Notes under the pieces: generated by a model
Told to the model about the DNA's origin: nothing
The model's input: the letters and a program-made list of their open reading frames with translations, nothing else
Databases searched by the model: none
Shown here: positions 16,326 to 25,432 of the stretch, one piece after another
Position numbering within the stretch: position 1 is the first letter of the stretch
Layout: each line of letters starts with the position of its first letter
NCBI GenBank assembly: GCA_937928755.1
Contig: CALEZI010000119.1
Span: forward strand, 1 to 63,408
DNA length: 63,408 nt
Direction: 5' to 3'
Source of the DNA: an uncultured Rhodanobacteraceae bacterium
Lineage (GTDB): Bacteria; Pseudomonadota; Gammaproteobacteria; Xanthomonadales; SZUA-5
Translations under genes and position numbers: made by a program

Positions 16326-16542
16326 GCACCGCAGTATAGGCGGGCTGGTGGCCCCGGACCTACCTGCCAGAGCAGCCGTCTGGACCCACCAAAGCAGTCG
16401 TCTGGAGCCATCAAACAAGTTGTGCACGGTCCCCGGAACGGTGTCCGAAGGCACGGAACAAGATCAGAACCTCACGCAGGTAGTGCCTTCTCGGCGGATT
16501 CGATGCGAACATCCATGCTTGTCGACTGATCGAGTAAACAAC
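16326..16542. other. Divergent promoter region with degenerate palindromic repeat
   Basis: This 217-base spacer separates the minus-strand Sco1 gene from plus-strand prmB. It contains a degraded copy of the GTCTGGACCCACC element (16378-16400: GTCTGGACCCACCAAAGCAG, then GTCTGGAGCC). I see no coding frame and no confident promoter boxes. Confidence 0.5.
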
Positions 16543-17472
16543 TTGACCGATGTGCTCGCCAGCGTCTGCGATTTCATTCGCTACGCCACCAGCCGCTTCA
16601 ATGCCGCCGGCCTCAGCTTCAGCCAGGGCTTCGACAGTGCGCTCGACGAGGCCAGCTACCTGGTGCTGACCACCTTGCACCTGCCGCACGACCTGCCGCC
16701 GGTGTATGCCGCGGCGACCTTGCTGCCGGAGGAACGCGCCGAGCTGCTGGCGCGGATCAATCGTCGTGTCGACGAGCGCTTGCCGGTGGCCTATCTGACT
16801 GGCGAGGCCTGGTTCGCCGGACTGGCGTTCAAGGTCTCGCCCGACGTGTTGATCCCGCGCTCGCCGATTGCAGAATTGATCGAACGCGGTTTCGAGCCCT
16901 GGCTCGCCGGCCAGCCGGTGGCTCGCGCACTCGATCTGTGCTGCGGCAGCGGTTGCATCGGCATTGCCCTGGCCATGCAGATGCCCGATGCGGTGGTCGA
17001 TCTGGTCGACATTTCGCCACCTGCGCTGGCGCTGACGGCACAGAATGCCGCCGACCATGGTGTCGCCGATCGTATCGAAGTGATCGAGTCGGACGGTTTC
17101 GCCGCTCTCGACGGCCGCGTTTACGACCTGATCGTCAGCAATCCGCCCTATGTCGGGCGTGCCGAGTACGCCGCCTTGCCGGCCGAATTCAACCATGAAC
17201 CGCGACTGGCACTGATCTCCGGCGAAGATGGACTGGATCTGCCGTTGCGCATCCTTGCCGAGGCGGCGGCGTATCTGAGCGAGCAGGGCCTGCTGATCCT
17301 CGAAGTGGGCGCTTCCGACTCGGCGCTGGTCGAGTGTCTTCCCGATGTGCCGTTCACCTGGGTCGAATTCGAGTGCGGCGGCTCCGGTGTCGCCGTGCTC
17401 GATCGCGCCACGCTGGTCGACTGCGGCGAGCAGTTCGCACTGGCGCGGGCGGCGCGCGAGATCCGGGCATGA
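16543..17472 (+). CDS. prmB: Ribosomal protein uL3 glutamine N5-methyltransferase
   Basis: 309 residues if the TTG at 16543 is the start; GTG at 16552 is an alternative, and no ATG in frame gives the right length. The N-terminal PrmB region (RFNAAGLSFSQGFDSALDEA) carries substrate recognition. Methyltransferase motifs follow: ARALDLCCGSGCIGIALAMQ (SAM site), DLVDISPPALALTAQNA, and YDLIVSNPPYVGRAEYAALP with the catalytic NPPY. The RxEF-type region EFNHEPRLALISGEDGLDLP is as in PrmB/PrmC. It methylates Gln150 of ribosomal protein L3. The stop overlaps aroC (ATGA). Confidence 0.93.
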   Translation: MTDVLASVCDFIRYATSRFNAAGLSFSQGFDSALDEASYLVLTTLHLPHDLPPVYAAATLLPEERAELLARINRRVDERLPVAYLTGEAWFAGLAFKVSPDVLIPRSPIAELIERGFEPWLAGQPVARALDLCCGSGCIGIALAMQMPDAVVDLVDISPPALALTAQNAADHGVADRIEVIESDGFAALDGRVYDLIVSNPPYVGRAEYAALPAEFNHEPRLALISGEDGLDLPLRILAEAAAYLSEQGLLILEVGASDSALVECLPDVPFTWVEFECGGSGVAVLDRATLVDCGEQFALARAAREIRA

Positions 17473-18596
17473 GCGGCGCCAACACTTTCGGTCGACTGTT
17501 CTGCGTCACCACCTTCGGCGAAAGCCACGGACCTGCAATCGGCTGCGTGATCGACGGGTGTCCGCCCGGGTTGGCGATCGCACCGGAGGATTTTCGTGGT
17601 GATCTCGATCGCCGCGCCACCGGTCGCTCGCGCTTCACCAGCCAGCGTCGCGAGGCCGACGATATCGAGATCCTGTCCGGCGTTTACCAGGGACGTACCA
17701 CCGGCACGCCGATCGCACTGATGATCCGCAACACCGATGCGCGCTCGAAAGACTACGGCGACATCGGCGAAAGTTTCCGCCCCGGCCACGCGGACTACAC
17801 TTACTGGCATAAATACGGCATCCGCGATCCACGCGGCGGTGGCCGTTCATCGGCGCGCGAGACCACCATGCGGGTGGCCGCTGCGGTGATCGCCAAGCGC
17901 TGGCTGGCGGAACGCCACGGTATCACCGTGCAGGGCTGGATGAGCGGTATCGGCCCCTATCGGCCGGGACAAATCGAGCGCGCCACGGTCGAGGACAACC
18001 CGCTGTTCTGGCCAGATCCTGCGCAATTGCCGGAGATCGAGGCCTTTCTCGATGGGTTGCGCAAGTCGGGCGATTCCGTGGGCGCGCGCCTGACGGTGGT
18101 TGCCGACGGTGTGCCGGTCGGCCTCGGCGAACCGATCTACGGCAAGCTCGATGGCGATCTCGCCGCCGCGCTGATGAGCATCAATGCAGTGAAATCGGTC
18201 GAAATCGGCGACGGCGTTCAGGTCTGCGACCAGCGCGGCAGCGAGCATCGCGACGAAATGACGTCGGCCGGCTTCCTGTCCAACCATGCCGGCGGCATCC
18301 TCGGCGGCATTTCCAGCGGGCAGCAGATCATTGCTCATGCGGCCATCAAGCCGACGTCGAGCATCCTGGTGCCGGGCCGTTCGCTGAACAGCGCCGGGGA
18401 AGCGATAGACATCGTCACCAAGGGCCGCCACGATCCGTGTGTCGGCATCCGCGCCGTGCCGATCATGGAGGCGATGCTGGCGTTGGTACTCGCCGATCAT
18501 CTGATGCGCCATCGCGCCCAATGCGGCGATGTGCCGACCCGCGCGCCACGACTTGCGGCCGACGCGACCATTTCCGATCCACCGAGCGAATCATGA
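17469..18596 (+). CDS. aroC: Chorismate synthase
   Basis: A 375-residue protein starting MSGANTFGRLFCVTTFGESH, the family's first block. GRGGGRSSARETTMRVAAAV-type sequence (DPRGGGRSSARETTMRVAA) and the C-terminal SNHAGGILGGISSGQQIIAH and GRHDPCVGIRAVPIMEAMLA are all present. It converts EPSP to chorismate using reduced FMN, the last shikimate step. Coupled by ATGA overlaps at both ends: to prmB upstream and asd downstream, so it is part of a tight three-gene operon. Confidence 0.98.
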   Translation: MSGANTFGRLFCVTTFGESHGPAIGCVIDGCPPGLAIAPEDFRGDLDRRATGRSRFTSQRREADDIEILSGVYQGRTTGTPIALMIRNTDARSKDYGDIGESFRPGHADYTYWHKYGIRDPRGGGRSSARETTMRVAAAVIAKRWLAERHGITVQGWMSGIGPYRPGQIERATVEDNPLFWPDPAQLPEIEAFLDGLRKSGDSVGARLTVVADGVPVGLGEPIYGKLDGDLAAALMSINAVKSVEIGDGVQVCDQRGSEHRDEMTSAGFLSNHAGGILGGISSGQQIIAHAAIKPTSSILVPGRSLNSAGEAIDIVTKGRHDPCVGIRAVPIMEAMLALVLADHLMRHRAQCGDVPTRAPRLAADATISDPPSES

Positions 18597-19627
18597 CCAA
18601 CAAGTCCGAACCGCGTTTCAAGATTGCCGTCGTCGGCGCCACCGGCGCCGTCGGTACGACCATGCTCGAAATCCTTGCCGAGCGCGATTTCCCGGCCTCC
18701 GAGGTGATCGCGCTGGCCAGCGAGGGTTCGGCCGGCAAGCGCGTCCAGTACGGCGAGAAATCGCTGGTGGTGAAGAACCTCGCCACCTTCGATTTCACCG
18801 GCGTGGCGATTGCGCTGTTTTCGGCCGGCGGCAGCATTTCCGCCGTGCACGCGCCGCGCGCGGCTGCGGCGGGCGCCATCGTGGTCGACAACACCAGTCA
18901 GTTTCGCACCGACGATGACATTCCGCTGGTCGTCAGCGAGGTCAATCCACATGCGATCGCCGGCTACAGGAAGCGCGGCATCATTGCCAATCCGAATTGC
19001 TCGACGATGCAGATGCTGGTGGCATTGGCGCCGATCCATCGCGCTGTCGGTATCGAACGCATCAACGTGGCGACTTACCAGTCGGTGAGTGGCGCTGGCC
19101 AGAGCGGCATCGTCGAGCTCGGCCGGCAAACCGCAGCCTTGCTCAACATGCAGGCGATCGAGCCGAAGAAGTTCCCGGTGCAGATCGCATTCAACCTGAT
19201 CCCGCACATCGACGTGTTCACCGACAACGGTTACACCAAGGAAGAAATGAAGATGGTCTGGGAGACGCAGAAAATCCTCGAGGATGCGTCGATTCAGGTC
19301 AATCCGACGGCAGTCCGGGTGCCGGTTTTCTACGGGCACAGCGAAGCGGTGCATCTGGAAACCCGCGGCAAACTGACCGCTGCGCAGGCGCGCGAGCTGT
19401 TGGCGGCAGCACCCGGCGTGGTCGTCGTCGACGATCGTGAACCGGGTGGTTATCCGACGCCGGTGACCCACGCGGCGGGCAAGGACCCGGTGTTTGTCGG
19501 TCGGATTCGCGAAGACATCAGCCATCCGCGTGGGTTGAACCTCTGGATCGTCTCCGACAACATTCGCAAAGGCGCGGCATTGAACGCAGTTCAGATTGCT
19601 GAACTCTTGGTAAAAGACTACTTGTGA
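18593..19627 (+). CDS. asd: Aspartate-semialdehyde dehydrogenase
   Basis: A 344-residue protein starting MTNKSEPRFKIAVVGATGAV, with the NADP-binding GATGAVG motif. The catalytic Cys136 is in GIIANPNCSTMQMLVALAPI; SGAGQSGIVELGRQ and the substrate-binding PVFYGHSEAVHLE follow, with the C-terminal NLWIVSDNIRKGAALNAVQI. It reduces aspartyl phosphate to the semialdehyde for Lys/DAP, Met and Thr. It is the last gene of the prmB-aroC-asd operon; its 3' end overlaps the predicted fimV promoter. Confidence 0.98.
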   Translation: MTNKSEPRFKIAVVGATGAVGTTMLEILAERDFPASEVIALASEGSAGKRVQYGEKSLVVKNLATFDFTGVAIALFSAGGSISAVHAPRAAAAGAIVVDNTSQFRTDDDIPLVVSEVNPHAIAGYRKRGIIANPNCSTMQMLVALAPIHRAVGIERINVATYQSVSGAGQSGIVELGRQTAALLNMQAIEPKKFPVQIAFNLIPHIDVFTDNGYTKEEMKMVWETQKILEDASIQVNPTAVRVPVFYGHSEAVHLETRGKLTAAQARELLAAAPGVVVVDDREPGGYPTPVTHAAGKDPVFVGRIREDISHPRGLNLWIVSDNIRKGAALNAVQIAELLVKDYL

Positions 19628-19635
19628 TCTATAGT
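19607..19635 (+). promoter_or_regulatory. Predicted sigma-70 promoter of fimV
   Basis: TTGGTA at 19607-19612 and TATAGT at 19630-19635 are separated by 17 bases. It begins inside the last codons of asd and would give a 5' leader of about 80 bases before fimV at 19721. Prediction from sequence only. Confidence 0.5.
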
Positions 19636-19720
19636 TATCGTCGCCTCATAAGGTCGTTTCGAGTTTCATGACCTAATACGCGGCCACCACTAGAAGCCGC
19701 ACTGCCCTCGGGGGAGTTCC

Positions 19721-22444
19721 ATGAAAGGACCGCGCAAGACACTTCTGGCCAGCAGCATTCTCGCCATCCCGACGCTTGCACAGGCTTTGGGACTGGGCGG
19801 GATTGAAGTGAAGTCAGGCCTCAATGAGCCTCTGAATGCCGAGATCCAGGTGATCCAGTCGGCACCCGGAGAAGCGGATGGGCTTGCTGTTGCGCTCGCC
19901 AGTGCCGAGGACTTTGCCCGAGTCGGCATCGACCGAACGCGCATGGAAATGCCGATCAGCTTCTCGGTTGGCAAGGACAAGAGCGGGCAGCCGGTGATCA
20001 AGGTCACCTCGGCCACGCCGGTCAAGGAACCGTTCCTCAATTTCCTGCTCGAGGTCAACTGGTCCAAGGGCCGCTTGCTGCGCGAGTACACGGTGTTGCT
20101 CGATCCGCCGCTGAGCGCGCCCGCGCGCGGCAGTAGTCAGGTGACGACGGCACCGGTGCGCGAACCGACACCGGCGCAACCGGTGGCAGTCGCCCCGCCC
20201 AAGCCGGTTGCACCAGCACCCGCGCCGACACCAGCGCCAGCACCGACGCCAGCGCCGACGCCAGCACCCGCCCCCGCCCCGGCGCCAGCACCGGCTCCGG
20301 CGCCAGCACCTGCACCGGCTGCCGCTGCACCAGGCGAATATGGCCCGATCGGGCAGGGCGAGACTCTGTGGGAAATTGCCCTGGCGACACGGCCCGATGG
20401 TGTCAGCGACATGAACAAGTTCATGATCTCGCTGCTGCGGATGAATCCGGACGCCTTCTACGAGCAGAACATCAACGCGCTCAAGCGCGGCGCCATCCTG
20501 CGCATTCCCGGCGCGGACGACGTCAATGCGGTTGCCGCCAGCGAGGCGGCGGAAGCGGTGCGTGGCCAGAATGAACTCTGGCGCGGTTACCAGAGCGCCC
20601 AGGCAACCACGCCGACAAGACTTGCCGATGCCGGCGCCAGCGAGAGCTTGCGCGCGCCGCCGACCACGACCACCAGCAGCGGCTCGCAACTGAAGCTGTT
20701 GCCGCCACGCGCGGGCGAGGACCAGGGCGCGGCCGATCGCCCCGGGTCCGCCGGTCTCGAACGCAGCGGCGAAGAGATCAAGAATCTGCGCGGCGATCTG
20801 GCACGCTCCCAGGAAGACCTGGAAAGCTCGCGCCAGGAAGTCAGCGAACTGCGCTCGCGGGTCACCGACCTGGAAAAGATCAAGACCGACCAGGACAAGG
20901 TGCTCAAGTTGCGCAACGACGAATTGAAGTCGTTGCAGGCGCGCGCGGGGGAGTTGGAGAAGCGCATCCGCGAGCTGGAGGCCTCGACTGCGGCAGCGGA
21001 GGCGGCAGCCGCCGCAGCGCAGGCCACGGCCGATACGGCACAGGCGGCGCTCGACGCCAAGCCGGTCGAACCGGTCAAGCCGGCGACCGACATCTGGCAA
21101 CCGACCGACAGCACGCCGGACGTGCCACCGGTCGACGCAACAGAGCCGGCGCCGGACATCACGCCGCCGGCTGACGTCGTCACCGAGCCGGTTGCGGCAG
21201 ACATCACACCACCGGCCGACACGCCACCGGCCGACACTACGCCGGTCGATACGACGCCGGTCGATACCACGCCAGTCGATACCACGCCTGCGGATACCAC
21301 GGCGGTTACCCAACCGGTGTCGGAGCCGGAACCCGTGCCGACCGAGCCGGTCGCGGCCGAGCCGGCACGCCCGGCGGCCGAGGGCGGTCTACTCGGCAAT
21401 CCGTGGCTGGTCGGAGGTATCGGTGCCGCGGTACTGGGACTGCTCGGCCTGCTGTTCATGCGCCGCCGCCGCAAGGACGACGAAGGCACGACGCCGTACG
21501 CAGCGACTTCCGACGCGGGCGAACGCGACAACTTCTTCCCGCAGGAGCGTGGCGAAGCGCCGGTCGTCGATCTCGGCGATGTCGAGGAAGAAGAACTGCT
21601 CGACCAGGTGGCGATGAATCCCGCCAACCTGCGCGTCCGCCTGGATTTGCTGCGCCTGTACCACGATCGCGGCAACGCAGCCCAGTTCGAGGACACGGCG
21701 CGCGGCTTGCGGGCGCAGATCGCCAGCGAAGATCAGCCGGAATGGCAAGAGGCGGCGCGTCTGGCCGCAACCATCCTGCCGGGTCACGCGATGTTTGCGC
21801 GTCGCGACGAGATCCCGTCTGAAGTCACCTTCGAGGAACCCGAAGTTGACCACGAACCGATCGACAGCAGCATGGACCTGTCGCAGTTCGAGGACAGCGC
21901 CCCGGCATCGTCTGTCGCCGTCGAACAGCCCAGGCTGCAGGATGCCGCAGAGCCGAATTTCGATTTCGACTTCGACCTCGACTCTCCGACGCAGGCCATT
22001 GAGGCGGTAGCGGCGCCGACGCCGGAACCGACGCCAGCAGCTGCGCCAGCGCAGACCAACGATCTCAATTTCGACTTCGATCTCGACTTGCCGGCTGCGC
22101 CAGCGGCGCCGGTGGTTGCGGCGGTCGAACCCGAGGTGCAGGCACCGACCCGGCAGGAGATTGCACTGGATCTGCCGGATATCGACTTCGCTGCCATGGA
22201 AGCGCCGAAGCTGGCGGATGCTCCGATAGCCGAGTTGGCGGATACCGGAACCGGCATCGACGACGAACTCGGGGATCTGGGCGTGTTCGGCGATGACGCG
22301 GTTGCGACCAAGCTCGATCTGGCCCGTGCCTACATGGACATGGGCGATCCGGATGGCGCGCGCAGCATGCTCGAGGAAGTCATCGGCGAAGGCAACGACG
22401 AGCAGCGCGACGAAGCACGCAAACTGCTCTCGGGCCTGAGCTGA
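19721..22444 (+). CDS. fimV: FimV-type pilus/polarity hub protein
   Basis: A 907-residue protein. The signal peptide is followed by LGLGGIEVKSGLNEPLNAEI, the hallmark FimV N-terminal domain (23-125). A Pro/Ala-rich spacer of PAP repeats (about 150-200) leads to a LysM domain (206-265: YGPIGQGETLWEIALATRPD). A coiled coil spans about 351-424. A second Pro/Thr/Asp spacer contains four DTTPVDTTP-like repeats. One transmembrane helix (about 560-583: WLVGGIGAAVLGLLGLLFMR) precedes the cytoplasmic acidic region and the C-terminal FimV domain (846-907: DDAVATKLDLARAYMDMGD). It organises polar type IV pilus assembly and binds peptidoglycan. An intrinsic terminator follows. Confidence 0.96.
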   Translation: MKGPRKTLLASSILAIPTLAQALGLGGIEVKSGLNEPLNAEIQVIQSAPGEADGLAVALASAEDFARVGIDRTRMEMPISFSVGKDKSGQPVIKVTSATPVKEPFLNFLLEVNWSKGRLLREYTVLLDPPLSAPARGSSQVTTAPVREPTPAQPVAVAPPKPVAPAPAPTPAPAPTPAPTPAPAPAPAPAPAPAPAPAPAAAAPGEYGPIGQGETLWEIALATRPDGVSDMNKFMISLLRMNPDAFYEQNINALKRGAILRIPGADDVNAVAASEAAEAVRGQNELWRGYQSAQATTPTRLADAGASESLRAPPTTTTSSGSQLKLLPPRAGEDQGAADRPGSAGLERSGEEIKNLRGDLARSQEDLESSRQEVSELRSRVTDLEKIKTDQDKVLKLRNDELKSLQARAGELEKRIRELEASTAAAEAAAAAAQATADTAQAALDAKPVEPVKPATDIWQPTDSTPDVPPVDATEPAPDITPPADVVTEPVAADITPPADTPPADTTPVDTTPVDTTPVDTTPADTTAVTQPVSEPEPVPTEPVAAEPARPAAEGGLLGNPWLVGGIGAAVLGLLGLLFMRRRRKDDEGTTPYAATSDAGERDNFFPQERGEAPVVDLGDVEEEELLDQVAMNPANLRVRLDLLRLYHDRGNAAQFEDTARGLRAQIASEDQPEWQEAARLAATILPGHAMFARRDEIPSEVTFEEPEVDHEPIDSSMDLSQFEDSAPASSVAVEQPRLQDAAEPNFDFDFDLDSPTQAIEAVAAPTPEPTPAAAPAQTNDLNFDFDLDLPAAPAAPVVAAVEPEVQAPTRQEIALDLPDIDFAAMEAPKLADAPIAELADTGTGIDDELGDLGVFGDDAVATKLDLARAYMDMGDPDGARSMLEEVIGEGNDEQRDEARKLLSGLS

Positions 22445-22476
22445 GTTAGACTCGGTCGAACGCGACTGGTGTTGAC

Positions 22477-22507
22477 GAAGGGCCGGGAAACCGGCCCTTC
22501 GCTTTTC
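22477..22507 (+). terminator. Intrinsic terminator of fimV
   Basis: A perfect 10-bp stem GAAGGGCCGG / CCGGCCCTTC around a GAAA tetraloop, followed by GCTTTTC. It lies 33 bases after the fimV stop. Confidence 0.9.
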
Positions 22508-22678
22508 TGACGAGTTGCAACGCAGCCATGCGCCGCCAGAACCGTGCAATCTGCCCCGTAGCGGACTCACCCGATGGGTGAGTCGGTCCGGCCGCCCAAA
22601 AGGCAATAGAATCATGAGGCTGCGGGCCTCGAAAAGCGGTCAACTGAGGTTTCTAGGATTATCCCAGGATCAAGGCCA

Positions 22679-23449
22679 ATGCCCCGATATGCCCTTGGTG
22701 TCGAATACGACGGCACCGATTTTCTGGGTTGGCAGACGCAACACCAGGAACCCACGGTACAAGCGACCCTCGAGCGCGCGCTCAGCTTCGTGGCGGCCAG
22801 CCCGATCAGCGTGACCTGCGCCGGGCGCACCGATACCGGCGTGCACGCGCTCGGTCAGGTGGTGCATTTCGACAGCGTTGCGGAGCGAGCGGAGCGCGCC
22901 TGGGTATTGGGCAGCAACTCGCGTTTACCGGGCACCGTGGCCGTACGCTGGGCGCGACCGGTCAGCGATCAGTTTCACGCCCGCTACGGTGCCCGTCGGC
23001 GTGCTTATCGATATCGCATTCTGCGCCAACCGACGCGCCCGGCGCTGGACGCGCGTTTTGCGTTGTGGGTGCGCGAAACGCTCGATCTTGCTGCCATGCG
23101 TGCTGCCGTACCTGCTCTGGTCGGCGAACACGATTTCACCTCGTACCGCACGGTCGCCTGCCAGGCTTCGTCGCCGATCCGCACAATCCATCACATCGAC
23201 GTGGTCGAGCGCGATAACCTGGTCGACCTGCATTTCGAGGCCAATGCCTTTCTGCATCACATGATCCGCAATCTGGTCGGCAGCCTGTTGCTTGTCGGGC
23301 GCGGCGACCAGCCGCCCGAGTGGATCGCGGAGGTTTTGTCCGCGCGCAATCGCACGTTGGCGGGCCCGACCGCGCCCGCGCACGGGCTGACCTTCATGGC
23401 GGCACGATATCCGGCCGAGCATGGATTGCCGACGGAGCATTGCCTGTGA
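22679..23449 (+). CDS. truA: tRNA pseudouridine(38-40) synthase
   Basis: A 256-residue protein starting MPRYALGVEYDGTDFLGWQT, the TruA N-terminal block. The catalytic Asp is in CAGRTDTGVHALGQVVHF. FHARYGARRRAYRYRIL and the C-terminal FLHHMIRNLVGSLLLVGRGD are also characteristic. It modifies U38-40 in many tRNA anticodon stem-loops. Its stop overlaps the GTG start of trpF (GTGA), the truA-trpF arrangement common in gammaproteobacteria. Confidence 0.98.
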   Translation: MPRYALGVEYDGTDFLGWQTQHQEPTVQATLERALSFVAASPISVTCAGRTDTGVHALGQVVHFDSVAERAERAWVLGSNSRLPGTVAVRWARPVSDQFHARYGARRRAYRYRILRQPTRPALDARFALWVRETLDLAAMRAAVPALVGEHDFTSYRTVACQASSPIRTIHHIDVVERDNLVDLHFEANAFLHHMIRNLVGSLLLVGRGDQPPEWIAEVLSARNRTLAGPTAPAHGLTFMAARYPAEHGLPTEHCL

Positions 23450-24090
23450 GTTGGCGCACGCGGGTCAAGTTCTGCGGCATCACCCGCCCCGAGGATGCGC
23501 GTCTGGCGATCGCCCTGGGCGTCGATGCCATCGGGCTGGTATTCGTGCCGCAAAGCCGCCGATGTGTGGGCATCGAGCAGGCGCGCGCCGTCATCGAGGC
23601 CGCCGCGCCGCTGGTTTCAGTCATCGGACTGTTCATGGACGCGCAACCCACCGAGGTGAGACGAGTGCTCGATGCGCTGCCACTCGACGCATTGCAATTC
23701 CATGGCCGCGAGAGCGCCGCCTACTGTCGCCAGTTCAACCGGCCGTATGTCAAAGCGCTGGCGATGGGCGATGGTGTTGACGTTGTTTGCGCAGCATCCA
23801 GCTATGCTGAGGCCCGCGGTGTGCTGCTGGACGCACACCGCAGCGGCGAGCAGGGTGGTTCAGGTATGCGTTTCGACTGGTCGGCCATCCCCCAGTCGAT
23901 GACGGGCCGCATCATCCTGGCCGGTGGCCTGACCCCCGACAACGTCGCCGCTGCCATCACCGGCGTGCGTCCTTACGCGGTGGATGTCTCCAGCGGCATC
24001 GAATCGGCGCCGGGCATCAAATGTCCCGAGCGCATGCGGCAATTCATGAATGAGGTGGAACGTGCAAGCCGACAACCACGGCGCGACTGA
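23446..24090 (+). CDS. trpF: Phosphoribosylanthranilate isomerase
   Basis: A 214-residue (beta/alpha)8 barrel protein. The GTG start overlaps the truA stop and gives MSWRTRVKFCGITRPEDARL, with the catalytic Cys in the KFCGITRPEDA block. LDALQFHGRESAAYC, the general-acid Asp in RFDWSAIP, and the phosphate-binding ILAGGLTPDNVAAAI and YAVDVSSGIESAPGIK complete the family pattern. It makes CdRP from PRA in tryptophan synthesis. The last codons overlap the trpB start region. Confidence 0.97.
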   Translation: MSWRTRVKFCGITRPEDARLAIALGVDAIGLVFVPQSRRCVGIEQARAVIEAAAPLVSVIGLFMDAQPTEVRRVLDALPLDALQFHGRESAAYCRQFNRPYVKALAMGDGVDVVCAASSYAEARGVLLDAHRSGEQGGSGMRFDWSAIPQSMTGRIILAGGLTPDNVAAAITGVRPYAVDVSSGIESAPGIKCPERMRQFMNEVERASRQPRRD

Positions 24091-25294
24091 ACGCGTCGAT
24101 TACGATGCCTATCCGGATGCCCGCGGCCATTTTGGTCCGTATGGCGGAAGTTTCGTTGCCGAGACGCTGATGGCCCCGCTGGCCGAGCTTGCTGCGGCCT
24201 ACGCGTTTTACCGCAACGATCCCGAGTTCATTGCCGAACTGGCGCGTGACCGCAAACACTACGTAGGCCGCCCGACGCCGATCTATCACTGCGAACGCCT
24301 AAGCCGTGAAGTCGGCGGTGCGCAGATCCTGCTCAAGCGCGAGGACCTGAATCACACCGGCGCGCACAAGATCAACAACACCGTGGGCCAGGGCCTGTTG
24401 GCCCGGCGCATGGGCAAGCGGCGCATCATTGCCGAGACCGGCGCCGGGCAGCACGGGGTTGCGAGTGCCACCATCGCGGCGCGCCTCGGCCTCGAATGCG
24501 TGGTCTACATGGGCGCCGTGGATATCGAGCGCCAGGCGATCAACGTGTTCCGCATGAAACTGCTCGGTGCCACCGTGGTTCCGGTGCAGTCGGGCTCGAA
24601 GACCTTGAAGGATGCCCTCAACGAGGCATTGCGCGACTGGGTCACCAACGTCGATAACACCTTCTACATGATCGGTACCGTTGCCGGTCCGCACCCGTAT
24701 CCGATGATGGTGCGCGACTTCAACGCCATTGTCGGCCAGGAAGCACGCGCCCAGATGCTCGACGAGTACGCCAAGCTGCCCGATGCGGTGGTCGCCTGCG
24801 TCGGTGGCGGCTCCAACGCGATCGGCATCTTCCACCATTTCCTCAACGACGCCGGCGTCGCCATCTACGGCGTCGAGGCGGCGGGCGAGGGCATTGAAAC
24901 CGGACGCCACGCGGCGTCGCTGTCGGCTGGCGTACCCGGCGTGCTGCACGGCAACCGCACCTATCTGATCGCCGATGCCGACGGCCAGATCATCGAGACG
25001 CATTCGGTCTCCGCGGGCCTCGACTATCCGGGCGTCGGACCGGAACACGCGTTTCTCAAGGACACCGGCCGCGCCCATTACGTCGGTATCACCGATGATG
25101 AGGCACTGGCCGCGTTTCACAAGCTGGCCCGCAGCGAAGGTATTCTCGCAGCGCTTGAGAGTTCCCACGCAGTCGCCTACGGCATCAAGCTCGCCGCGCG
25201 CCTGCCCAAGGACCAGCATGTACTGATCAACCTGTCCGGGCGCGGCGACAAGGACGTCAACACGATCGCGCGCATCGAGGGGATAACGCTCTAG
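24062..25294 (+). CDS. trpB: Tryptophan synthase beta chain
   Basis: 410 residues from GTG 24062, which is preceded by a strong GAGGTGG box; an ATG at 24050 in the same frame is the alternative but sits on top of that box. DARGHFGPYGGSFVAETLMA, the PLP lysine in NHTGAHKINNTVGQGLLARR, the phosphate cup CVGGGSNAIGIFHHFL and the C-terminal LINLSGRGDKDVNTIAR are all intact. It condenses indole and serine. It overlaps trpF by 29 bases; trpA follows after an unusual 138-base repeat-bearing gap. Confidence 0.98.
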   Translation: MQADNHGATERVDYDAYPDARGHFGPYGGSFVAETLMAPLAELAAAYAFYRNDPEFIAELARDRKHYVGRPTPIYHCERLSREVGGAQILLKREDLNHTGAHKINNTVGQGLLARRMGKRRIIAETGAGQHGVASATIAARLGLECVVYMGAVDIERQAINVFRMKLLGATVVPVQSGSKTLKDALNEALRDWVTNVDNTFYMIGTVAGPHPYPMMVRDFNAIVGQEARAQMLDEYAKLPDAVVACVGGGSNAIGIFHHFLNDAGVAIYGVEAAGEGIETGRHAASLSAGVPGVLHGNRTYLIADADGQIIETHSVSAGLDYPGVGPEHAFLKDTGRAHYVGITDDEALAAFHKLARSEGILAALESSHAVAYGIKLAARLPKDQHVLINLSGRGDKDVNTIARIEGITL

Positions 25295-25296
25295 GG

Positions 25297-25424
25297 GCAG
25301 TGAGTAGTGAGTAGTGAGTAAGAGCACGCGACCCCGACTCCCGTTCGCACTGCTCCAATTCGCATACGCGCCACTCGCGGTTCATGCCGGCCGTTACTCA
25401 CTATTCACTATTCACTACTCACTG
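25297..25424. repeat. Inverted TAGTGAG repeats between trpB and trpA
   Basis: The left arm 25297-25321 is GCAGTGAGTAGTGAGTAGTG plus AGTAA. The right arm 25394-25424 is the complement with one extra 7-bp unit and two substitutions. Both are made of a 7-bp unit TAGTGAG. The hairpin interrupts what is usually a tightly coupled trpB-trpA pair; loop 25322-25393 has no frame. Confidence 0.88.
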
Positions 25425-25432
25425 CTTTCCTA

